Below are positions 41,008-48,452 of a stretch of DNA of 64,000 bases, piece after piece. The notes under the pieces were generated by a model. It had not been told where the DNA came from. It did not search any database and saw nothing but the letters and a program-made list of their open reading frames with translations. Within the stretch, counting starts at the first letter, position 1; every line of letters starts with the position of its first letter. This DNA comes from Streptomyces spiroverticillatus (lineage in GTDB: Bacteria; Actinomycetota; Actinomycetes; Streptomycetales; Streptomycetaceae), in contig BMUX01000006.1 of assembly GCA_014650415.1 (NCBI GenBank), positions 62,001 through 126,000 of the forward strand, written 5' to 3'. The position numbers and the translations under genes were made by a program.

Positions 41008-42732
41008 TCAGCGCCGCTTGCGGGGTGCGGCGGGTGCGGTGCCCCGGGTCTCCTGGCCGCGCGGCTCCGTCTTGCGCGCCTTCGGCCGGTAGCCCCACAC
41101 ATTGCGCGGACCGCCCTCCGGCGGCTCGCCGAGCCGGTCCAGGGAGGTGCGGGCGCGCGGGGCCCACAGCGGCGAGAACGCCGGGTGCACGCGCAGCGCC
41201 TCCTCCAGGTGCCGGCGGGCCGCCCCGTACTCGCCGAGCGCCCGCTCGATCTCGCCCCGGTGGTACAGGAACAGCGCGTTCCGGGCGCCCTCCTTCACCG
41301 CCCTGCGCGCGTATTCGAGGGCCGCCTCGTCGTCGCCGGTACGGTGCAGCGCCCAGCCCAGCGCGTCCGCCACCTCCGCCCCCGGATGCCGCGAGAACTC
41401 CTCCCGCAGCAGCTCCACCGCCGTGTCCGCGTCGCCGTGGTCGCTCTCCAGCCGCCCCAGTACGAGGTCCCCGCGCACCCCCTGCCGGGCGTTCCACGCC
41501 ACCTCGGCCCGCGCCACGTCGTACTGGGCGCTCCCGTTCCCGGTCGTGGCCTCCATCAACTCGCCCAGTTCCAGGGAGTATTCGGGCCTCGGAGTGAGTG
41601 CGAGTGCCGTCTTGTACGTCTTCGCCGCCTCCGCCGTACGGCCCAGGGCCGCCAGCACCCGGGCCCGGCCGGCCACCGTCGCGCCCTGCCCCCGCTCGAT
41701 GCTGAGCGAGGCGTCGTAGTAGCCGAGCGCCTCCGCCAAGTCGCCGCGCTCCCAAGCGAGTTCGCCCGCACGGCGCAGCTGTTCGGCCTTCTCCGGGCCG
41801 CCGCCCGCCGCGATCACGGCCTCCGTCGCGAGGACGGCGGCGTCCTCCCGCCAGCCCTTGTCTCGGTACGTCTGTGCCGTCCAGCCCAGTGCGGCCGCCC
41901 CGCCGCGCTTCTCCATCAGCTCCTCGGCGGTCCGCGCCGCCGCCTTCGCGTCGCCCATGCGGCCGTACGTGTCGATCAGTAGCGGATACGTCGCCCACTC
42001 GTTCGGTGCTTGCATCTGCACCACCTCCGCCGCGCGCTTGGCGGCGGCGAAGTTGCCCCGTGCGTGGGCGAGTTCGGCCATGGCGACCAGGGCGCGGAAG
42101 TTGCCCCGCTCGGCGGTGCGGACCGTCAGGGAGTGGCGCAGGGCTGCTTCCGCCTTCGGGTAGTACAGGGTGTCCGCCGCCCGCAGGCCCCGGGCGGTCA
42201 GGGCCGCACCGAGCTCCGCCCAGACCGCCGCGTCCCGGGGGTTCGCCCGTGCGCGCGCCTGCATGGCGGCGAGGGCCGCGGCCGATCCGGGCGCTCCCGC
42301 GACGGCCCTCGGTGCGGGCTTCTCCTCGCCCCCGATGGCCGTCACCGCGACCCCTCCGGCGACCAGCGCCCCCACGACGCCGAGCACCGCAGCCCCCTTC
42401 CACCCGACCCAGGCCCGGGCCCCCTTGGGCTCCGCCTCTTCCACCCCATCCCCCTCGGGCGACGCGGCCGGAAGGGGGTCGGGCCGGGGCGCATCCGGGT
42501 GGGCCGGAAGCGGGAGGGGCCGCCCCCCTTGCCCGCCCGTCCCGCCCCCGGGGGGCGGCCCCGCCGCCCAAGGTGGGCTGGGCGGGAGGGCAGACCTCGC
42601 CCCCGGATACGGCGCAGGCCCCTCCGCCCCGGGGGGCGGTCCCTCCCCCCAAGGAGGGCCGGGCGGAGGCACCCCCGGGCCCCCCTCCACCCCACCCGCC
42701 CCAACACCCTGTTCCGGCTCCCGTGCATCCAT
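41008..42732 (-). CDS. Single-pass membrane protein with TPR domain
   Basis: The 574-residue protein has a Pro/Gly-rich cytoplasmic head of about 105 residues, one helix (AAVLGVVGALVAGGVAVTAI), then an exported domain of TPR repeats (RDAAVWAELGAALTARGLRA, GNFAAAKRAAEVVQMQAPNE, GDLAEALGYYDASLSIERG, GDDEAALEYARRAVKEGARN, GEYGAARRHLEEALRVHPAF). It ends in a basic tail. It probably binds protein partners at the cell surface; no enzyme motif is seen. I chose the ATG at 42732; a GTG 30 nt upstream is possible. It is divergent from the oxidase gene. Confidence 0.8.
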   Translation of the reverse strand: MDAREPEQGVGAGGVEGGPGVPPPGPPWGEGPPPGAEGPAPYPGARSALPPSPPWAAGPPPGGGTGGQGGRPLPLPAHPDAPRPDPLPAASPEGDGVEEAEPKGARAWVGWKGAAVLGVVGALVAGGVAVTAIGGEEKPAPRAVAGAPGSAAALAAMQARARANPRDAAVWAELGAALTARGLRAADTLYYPKAEAALRHSLTVRTAERGNFRALVAMAELAHARGNFAAAKRAAEVVQMQAPNEWATYPLLIDTYGRMGDAKAAARTAEELMEKRGGAAALGWTAQTYRDKGWREDAAVLATEAVIAAGGGPEKAEQLRRAGELAWERGDLAEALGYYDASLSIERGQGATVAGRARVLAALGRTAEAAKTYKTALALTPRPEYSLELGELMEATTGNGSAQYDVARAEVAWNARQGVRGDLVLGRLESDHGDADTAVELLREEFSRHPGAEVADALGWALHRTGDDEAALEYARRAVKEGARNALFLYHRGEIERALGEYGAARRHLEEALRVHPAFSPLWAPRARTSLDRLGEPPEGGPRNVWGYRPKARKTEPRGQETRGTAPAAPRKRR

Positions 42733-42829
42733 CCCGCCACCATGCGCCAGTACGACGAGCACACCCGCCCACCCCCATCCATTCCGCAGACGGGTTCACA
42801 CCGATGGCCCCGAGTGCCAGGCTGGCCCC

Positions 42830-44203
42830 ATGCCCCTGGACGATCTTCAGGCCCGGCTCCGCACCGGCCTCCCGGACGACGCCCTGATCACCGACACCGA
42901 CGTGATGGCCTCGTACGCCCACGACATGGCCAGCTTCTGCGCGGCCGGCACCCCCGCCGCCGTCGTGCTGCCCCGTACCGTCGAGCAGGTCCAGCACGTC
43001 ATGCGCACCGCGACCGAGCTGCGCGTCCCCGTCGTCCCCCAAGGTGCCCGCACCGGCCTCTCCGGCGCCGCCAACGCCACCGACGGCTGCATCGTCGTCT
43101 CCCTCACCAAGATGGACCGCATCCTCGACATCAGCCCCGTCGACCGGATCGCCGTCGTCGAGCCGGGCGTGATCAACGCCGTCCTCTCCCGCGCGGTCGC
43201 CGAGCAGGGCCTCTACTACCCTCCCGACCCCTCCAGTTGGGAGATGTGCACCATCGGCGGCAACATCGGCACCGCCTCCGGCGGCCTGTGCTGCGTGAAG
43301 TACGGCGTCACCGCCGAGTACGTCCTGGGCCTCGACGTCGTCCTCGCCGACGGACGGCTGCTGCGCACCGGCCGCCGCACCGCCAAGGGCGTCGCGGGCT
43401 ACGACCTGACCCGGCTCTTCGTCGGCTCCGAGGGCAGCCTCGGCATCGTCGTACAGGCCGTCCTGGCGCTGAAGCCCACTCCGCCCGTCCAGCTCGCCCT
43501 GGCCGCCGAGTTCCCGTCCGCGTCCGCCGCCTGCGAGGCCGTCTGCGCGATCATGGAACGCGGGTACGCCCCCTCGCTCCTGGAACTCATGGACCGCACC
43601 ACCCTCCGCGCGGTCAACGCCATGGCCCACATGGGCCTCCCCGAAACCACCGAGGCCCTCCTCCTCGCCGCCTTCGACACCCCCGACCCGGCCGCCGACC
43701 TGGCCGCACTCGGCGCGGTCTGCACGGAGTTCGGCGCCACCGAGGTCGTCCCCGCCGACGACGCCGCCGAGTCCGAACTCCTGCTCAAGGCCCGGCGGTT
43801 GTCCCTCACCGCCCTCGAAGCCGTCAAGACCGCCACCATGATCGACGACGTCTGCGTGCCCCGCTCGCAGCTCGCCGCGATGATCGACGGCACCGCCGCC
43901 ATCGCCGAGAAGTACGACCTCGTCATCGGCGTCTGCGCCCACGCGGGCGACGGCAACACCCACCCCGTCGTCTGCTTCGACGCCGCCGACCCCGACGAGT
44001 CCCGCCGGGCCCGCGAGTCCTTCGACGAGATCATGGCGCTCGGCCTGGAACTGGGCGGCACCATCACCGGCGAACACGGCGTCGGCATCCTGAAGAAGGA
44101 CTGGCTCGCCCGCGAACTCGGGCCCGTGGGAATGGAGTTGCAGCGCTCCGTCAAGGCCGCCTTCGACCCGCTCGGCCTCCTCAACCCCGGAAAGCTGTTC
44201 TAA
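42830..44203 (+). CDS. FAD-linked 2-hydroxyacid oxidase (GlcD/D-lactate dehydrogenase-like)
   Basis: The 457-residue flavoenzyme has a PCMH FAD-binding domain (VVPQGARTGLSGAANATDGC, IGGNIGTASGGLCCVKYGVT, GYDLTRLFVGSEGSLGIVV) and the oxidase C-terminal domain with GVCAHAGDGNTHPVVCFD and TGEHGVGILKKDWLA. It should oxidise glycolate or D-lactate to the keto acid. There is no neighbouring GlcE/GlcF, so it may act alone. The start has no ribosome site. CAGGCT, 6 nt before the ATG, could be the -10 of a leaderless transcript. Confidence 0.88.
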   Translation: MPLDDLQARLRTGLPDDALITDTDVMASYAHDMASFCAAGTPAAVVLPRTVEQVQHVMRTATELRVPVVPQGARTGLSGAANATDGCIVVSLTKMDRILDISPVDRIAVVEPGVINAVLSRAVAEQGLYYPPDPSSWEMCTIGGNIGTASGGLCCVKYGVTAEYVLGLDVVLADGRLLRTGRRTAKGVAGYDLTRLFVGSEGSLGIVVQAVLALKPTPPVQLALAAEFPSASAACEAVCAIMERGYAPSLLELMDRTTLRAVNAMAHMGLPETTEALLLAAFDTPDPAADLAALGAVCTEFGATEVVPADDAAESELLLKARRLSLTALEAVKTATMIDDVCVPRSQLAAMIDGTAAIAEKYDLVIGVCAHAGDGNTHPVVCFDAADPDESRRARESFDEIMALGLELGGTITGEHGVGILKKDWLARELGPVGMELQRSVKAAFDPLGLLNPGKLF

Positions 44204-44321
44204 GCCGTACGGACCAGGTCCAGCGGCCGCCCCCGCATGGGCCGTTGGTCCGATGCGGCCTGCGCGCGGTCCCGAATAGCGTGCCGGGTACGGCAGTCGA
44301 CCGTATCCCCGAGGAGGAATC

Positions 44322-44702
44322 GTGCCCGCACGACTCGACCACACCATCGTCCACAGCCGCGACCGCTTCGCCTCCGCCCGCTTCCTCACCGAACTGCTGG
44401 GCGCCCCGGACCCCAAGCCCTTCGGCCCCTTCGCGAGCGTCCCGCTGGAGAACGGCGTCACCCTCGACTACATGGACGACAGCGGCCGTATCGTCCCCCA
44501 GCACCTGGCCTTCCTCGTCACCGACGCCGAGTTCGACGAGATCTTCGCCCGCATCCAGGAACGCGCCGTCCCGTACTGGGCCGACCCGTACTCCTCCAAG
44601 CCGCAGCAGATCAACCACGAGCACAAGGGCCGCGGCTTCTACTTCCGCGACCCGGACAACCACTCCCTCGAAGTCCTCACCCACACCTACGTGACCGACT
44701 GA
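44322..44702 (+). CDS. VOC-superfamily (glyoxalase-like) protein
   Basis: The 126-residue protein has the vicinal-oxygen-chelate fold. It starts RLDHTIVHSRDRFASARFLT with the first metal-ligand His, contains VPQHLAFLVTDAEFDEIF, and ends RGFYFRDPDNHSLEVLTHTY with the last ligand Glu. It could be a lyase, dioxygenase or resistance protein; nothing narrows that down. The GTG start has GAGGAAT upstream. It converges with ssgG with only 8 bp between the stops. Confidence 0.86.
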   Translation: MPARLDHTIVHSRDRFASARFLTELLGAPDPKPFGPFASVPLENGVTLDYMDDSGRIVPQHLAFLVTDAEFDEIFARIQERAVPYWADPYSSKPQQINHEHKGRGFYFRDPDNHSLEVLTHTYVTD

Positions 44703-44710
44703 CCCCGCCC

Positions 44711-45154
44711 TCAGCCCTCGCCCTCCTGCGAGGTCGCCAACAGCTCGGCCAGGGCGTCGTCCAGGCCGAGCTGCCCGCGCTCGCTGCCCAGCGGCACCAC
44801 GTTCAGCGTCCGCTCCAGCCAGGCCGACACGATCGGCGACGACGCCTCCAGGAGTGCGTCCCCCTCGGGCGAGGTCAGCGCCAGACACACGACCGAACGC
44901 CCGTCGACCTTGGTCGGCCAGATCCGGACATCTCCGTGCCCGCAGGGCCGGAACACCCCGTCGACCAGCAGTTCGCGGGCGAACGTCCAGTTGACCGGGT
45001 AGTCGGAGCCGATGTGGAAGGTGACGTGCACGGCGTACGGGTCACTCGTCCGGTAGACCAGCCGTGCCGGTACGGGGATGGTGCGTTCGGGGGACAGGAC
45101 GAGGTTCAGCTCCAGCTCTCGTTCCACGACGGTGTGCTGCATGGGGTTCCGCAT
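44711..45154 (-). CDS. ssgG: SsgA-like sporulation/cell-division protein SsgG
   Basis: The 147-residue protein is an SsgA-like protein, a family found only in morphologically complex actinomycetes. It has VERELELNLVLSPERTIPVP, VTFHIGSDYPVNWTFARELL and VCLALTSPEGDALLEASSPI. The family steers septum placement and peptidoglycan remodelling at sporulation. I call SsgG from its place between hppD and the RDD-protein genes, as remembered for SCO2924. I chose the ATG at 45154 with AAAGGAAG upstream; the ATG at 45142 is possible. The unit upstream is divergent across about 240 bp. Confidence 0.85.
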   Translation of the reverse strand: MRNPMQHTVVERELELNLVLSPERTIPVPARLVYRTSDPYAVHVTFHIGSDYPVNWTFARELLVDGVFRPCGHGDVRIWPTKVDGRSVVCLALTSPEGDALLEASSPIVSAWLERTLNVVPLGSERGQLGLDDALAELLATSQEGEG

Positions 45155-45397
45155 GGGGGTGCACTTCCTTTCCGGTACGGGGCCCGAGGGCGGGCCGTAC
45201 AAGGTGAGAGCGCGTACCCCGCTTCCCATTACGCGACTTCGGCGGAAGTTTTTCCGGACGACCGGCAATGACCGAAAAGTGGTGCATCCCGGCGGACCGG
45301 CCCGGTGGCAGGCGGGCGTCTGGTAGATGTGGACCCCGGAAATCAAGACATCCACACCTCAAGACATCGCGGCCACTCACAGATACGGGACACGGTG

Positions 45398-46921
45398 ATG
45401 AGCGCCCCCACACCGGCCAACGGCGAGAACACACCCGGCCACGGCTTCTATCCCGATCCGTCCATCCCGGGCTACGTCCGCTACTGGAACGGCAGTTCGT
45501 GGGTGCCCGGCACCAGCCGCCCGGCCCCCGCGCCCGGCGAGCCGATGCCGACCCCGCCCCCCGGCGCCGTCCCGGCCCCCGCGCCCGCCGGCCTGCCCGA
45601 CCTGGCCTCGGTCCCGGCCCCGGCGCCGACGCCCCGCGTGGAGGAGACCGGGCCCTTCCCGCCCGCCGTCGAGGAGACGGGCCCCTTCTTCTTCGACGAG
45701 GACGACCAGCCGGCCGCCCAGTCCCCGGCCCCGTCCCAGGAGCGCGCCAAGCCCGCCCCGTCCGCCTCCGGCCGCGAGGTCCAGGTCCGCCGCGCCCCGG
45801 AGGCCCCGGTCGCCTGGCAGGCCGACACCTCCCGCCAGTCCGGCTTCGGCGGTGACCACGACCGCCGCGTCTCCTGGGGCTCCCCGGCGGACGCCCCGTC
45901 CCCGTCCGCCGCGCCCTCCTCCTCCGGTACGTCCGCCACGCGCCCGGCGGCCGCCGCCCTCACCCCCGCCCAGGACCGCGCCCCGGCCCCCCGCGACCCC
46001 CGCACCCCGGCCGACGCCCTCCCCCCACGCACGGAACGCCCCGCCCTCGAATCCACTGCCCCCGATTCCGCCAGCCCCCTTGGGCGGAGGGGCCGCCCCC
46101 CGGGGGCGAGTGGGGCATCCCCTGCACGAGCGGAGCCGAGTGCTTGGGGAAGGGCGGACAAGGGGGCGGCCCCCGGCGGTGCCGCACCCCTCGCTTCCCC
46201 CCGGCCGACCCCCGACACCGCCGCACCCAAGACCGCCGCACCCAGGCCCCCCGCCCCGACGCCCGCCGACGGCACGATGTCCATCCGTACCGTCAAACCC
46301 CACCCCCGCCCGACCGCACCCGCCCAGGCCGCCCCCCACCCCCAGACCGCGACCGCACCCCCGGTCACCCCCTGGAAACCCCCCGTCGAAGACCCCTTCA
46401 CCCGCGCCGCCCGCGAGCAGGCCAACGCCCGCCCCGCGAGCCTCGGCCGCCGCCTCGCCGCCCGCCTCCTGGACACCCTCGTCCTCGGCGCGGCCGTGGC
46501 CGCCGTCGCCGTCCCCCTGGTCACCCGGGCCGTCGACCACATCGACGAGAAGATCCGCGCGGCCAAGCTGTCCGGCACGACGGTCACCGTCTACCTCCTG
46601 GACAGCACCACCGTCGGCATCCTGGGGATCATCCTCGGCACGTTCCTGGCCCTCGGCCTGCTCTACGAAGCGGTCCCCACCGCCAAGTGGGGCCGCACGC
46701 TGGGCAAGAAGGTCTTCGGCCTCCAGGTCCGCGACATCGAGGAGCACGAGCCGCCCCGGTTCGGCGGTGCGCTGCGCCGCTGGCTGGTGTACGGGGTGCT
46801 GGGCGTGCTCGGCATCGGGATCCTCAACGTCCTGTGGTGCCTGGTCGACCGCCCCTGGCGGCAGTGCTGGCACGACAAGGCGGCCCGTACGTTCGTCGCG
46901 GGCAGGCCCGGCGGCCGCTGA
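45398..46921 (+). CDS. DUF2510-RDD membrane protein with long disordered linker
   Basis: The 507-residue protein has an N-terminal DUF2510 motif (GFYPDPSIPGYVRYWNGSSW), about 270 residues of Pro/Ala/Ser/Arg linker, and a C-terminal RDD domain. RDD features are SLGRRLAARLLDTLVLGAAV, AKWGRTLGKKVFGLQVRD and RPWRQCWHDKAARTFV, with three or four helices. The role of RDD proteins is not established; transport or ion exchange has been suggested. Within the linker, 46075-46175 resembles an intergenic Streptomyces repeat read in frame. The ATG at 45398 has no strong ribosome site. A second RDD gene follows after 105 bp. Confidence 0.82.
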   Translation: MSAPTPANGENTPGHGFYPDPSIPGYVRYWNGSSWVPGTSRPAPAPGEPMPTPPPGAVPAPAPAGLPDLASVPAPAPTPRVEETGPFPPAVEETGPFFFDEDDQPAAQSPAPSQERAKPAPSASGREVQVRRAPEAPVAWQADTSRQSGFGGDHDRRVSWGSPADAPSPSAAPSSSGTSATRPAAAALTPAQDRAPAPRDPRTPADALPPRTERPALESTAPDSASPLGRRGRPPGASGASPARAEPSAWGRADKGAAPGGAAPLASPRPTPDTAAPKTAAPRPPAPTPADGTMSIRTVKPHPRPTAPAQAAPHPQTATAPPVTPWKPPVEDPFTRAAREQANARPASLGRRLAARLLDTLVLGAAVAAVAVPLVTRAVDHIDEKIRAAKLSGTTVTVYLLDSTTVGILGIILGTFLALGLLYEAVPTAKWGRTLGKKVFGLQVRDIEEHEPPRFGGALRRWLVYGVLGVLGIGILNVLWCLVDRPWRQCWHDKAARTFVAGRPGGR

Positions 46922-47026
46922 CCCCGGGGGCCCCCACCACCCCCTCCTCACCGACTTGGCCCACACCGTCCCCCGAACGGCGTCCGACCCCTTGCGGGCC
47001 CCGGACGCCGGGGGTCGACTGCCCGT

Positions 47027-47704
47027 ATGAGCACCGACCAGCCGCCGCCCGGCGTGCCGCCTGAGAACGACCCGTTCCAGAAGTACCCGCCGCCCCCGCC
47101 GCCGCAGGGCGGTGCCGGCAGCCCCTACGACCAGAGCGGAAACCTGCCCCCGTACGGAGGAGGCGGCCCCTACGACGGGGGCGCCGGCGGTTACGGCGGC
47201 GGGGGCTACGGCGGGGCCGACCCGCTGGCCGGAATGCCCCCGCTGGCCTCGCTCGGCAAGCGCTTCGTGGCCCGCCTCATCGACATGCTGATCGTCGGCA
47301 TCCCGATGGGTCTGCTGGGCATCCCGTTCGGCTCGTACGAGCGGATCACCGAGACCACGGACGACTTCGGGGACACCTTCACCCAGGTCACGTCGGGCAA
47401 GAGCCTGCTCTGGTCGGTGATCGTCATCGCGGTCTACCTCGCGTACGACACGATCATGACCGCGAAGAACGGCCAGACGGTCGGCAAGCGCGTGATGGGC
47501 CTGCGGGTCGCCATGCTCAACGACGGCAGCACCCCGCAGTCCAGCGTGGCCCTGATGCGCGCCGCCGTGCTGCTGGTGCCCGCGCTGATCTGCTGCTACT
47601 GCCTGTGGTGGCTGGTCAACCTGGTGATGGTCGCCGTCGACAAGCCCTACCGGCAGGGCCTGCACGACAAGGCGGCGAAGACCGTCGTGGTCACCACCGC
47701 CTAG
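47027..47704 (+). CDS. RDD-family membrane protein
   Basis: The 225-residue protein has a Pro/Gly/Tyr-rich head of about 75 residues (YPPPPPPQGGAG, GGYGGGGYGGAD) followed by the RDD domain: SLGKRFVARLIDMLIVGIPM, KNGQTVGKRVMGLRVAMLND and KPYRQGLHDKAAKTVV. About four helices are expected. It is the paralogous partner of the preceding DUF2510-RDD gene and probably co-transcribed. The function is unknown. Confidence 0.86.
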   Translation: MSTDQPPPGVPPENDPFQKYPPPPPPQGGAGSPYDQSGNLPPYGGGGPYDGGAGGYGGGGYGGADPLAGMPPLASLGKRFVARLIDMLIVGIPMGLLGIPFGSYERITETTDDFGDTFTQVTSGKSLLWSVIVIAVYLAYDTIMTAKNGQTVGKRVMGLRVAMLNDGSTPQSSVALMRAAVLLVPALICCYCLWWLVNLVMVAVDKPYRQGLHDKAAKTVVVTTA

Positions 47705-47731
47705 TACGTACGGAGTCGCTCGCCCGCGCGG

Positions 47732-48103
47732 TCAGCCGCGCAGCGAGTGCTCGCCCACCGAGCCCACCGAGGTGCGTGCGCGGGGTCCGGGAACCCGGAC
47801 CTCGTCGTACGTCTCACAGGCGGCGGGAGCGGAGACGGCCGCAGGACCGGCGACGGTCGTGCGGGCCGTCTCTCGCGCGTTGCGGGCCCTGCGGGTGGCC
47901 GGCATCGGCACCGTCATGGCCACCAGCACCCCCAGCGCGAGAGCCGCACACGCGATGACCGCGACCCAACCGCCGGACGTGGTCTGCGAGAGCAGCAGCA
48001 TGGCGAGGGTGGAGAAGACGGTCGTGAGTGCGCCGTACGTGCACTGGGCGACGGTGGGCGCGGGGACCTGGATCCGGTTCGGAGTCTGGCGCGTGAGCTG
48101 CAT
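47732..48103 (-). CDS. Small two-helix membrane protein
   Basis: The 123-residue protein starts MQLTRQTPNRIQVPAPTVAQ and has two hydrophobic segments (ALTTVFSTLAMLLLSQT and WVAVIACAALALGVLVAMTV) followed by an Arg-rich and then acidic tail. A GAGGAC ribosome site precedes the ATG at 48103. I recognise no domain. It converges with the RDD gene (27 bp between the stops) and is divergent from the M6 protease gene; similar small proteins occupy this place in other Streptomyces, from memory. Confidence 0.75.
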   Translation of the reverse strand: MQLTRQTPNRIQVPAPTVAQCTYGALTTVFSTLAMLLLSQTTSGGWVAVIACAALALGVLVAMTVPMPATRRARNARETARTTVAGPAAVSAPAACETYDEVRVPGPRARTSVGSVGEHSLRG

Positions 48104-48169
48104 GGCAGTTCCGTCCTCGGAGCACGGGGGGTGGGGTCGCGGGGTCTGAGCTGACCCTACGACCATCAA

Positions 48170-48332
48170 GTTCCCGCAGGGAACGGCAAGTAAGCGTGAC
48201 CTAACACACGGTGCCGATGCACGGGGGGCGCACAGTGTCATGCGCCCGTCCGCCCTGTGAGACGCGAGCGCCCGTGCGGCCCGGGGCCGACTGCCTCCGT
48301 CCAACTGCCTAGCGCCTACATCTATTTGATGT
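48170..48332. promoter_or_regulatory. Two inverted repeats in the small-membrane-protein/M6-protease divergent region
   Basis: GTTCCC-GCA-GGGAAC lies at 48170-48184, and ACATC-TATTT-GATGT, unusually AT-rich, at 48318-48332. Further on, near 48367, is TGACGTCACTTGTGACG. The 349-bp gap has no gene; these are candidate operators for the secreted protease. Confidence 0.4.
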
Positions 48333-48452
48333 CAAGGACTGTCTTTTCTTCGCCAACTCCGGTCGAATGACGTCACTTGTGACGCGCGCCGCGAACGGTA
48401 CCCCTCCTACCCCATCGGGATCGGCCGGCGGCCGCGGGGGAGGAACCACCAA

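Noticed and set aside
39653..44461. Very long minus-strand open frame (about 1600 codons)
   Set aside because: It lies antisense to hppD, the oxidase and VOC genes and out of frame with the TPR gene. It is an artefact of GC-rich third positions, with no domain motifs.
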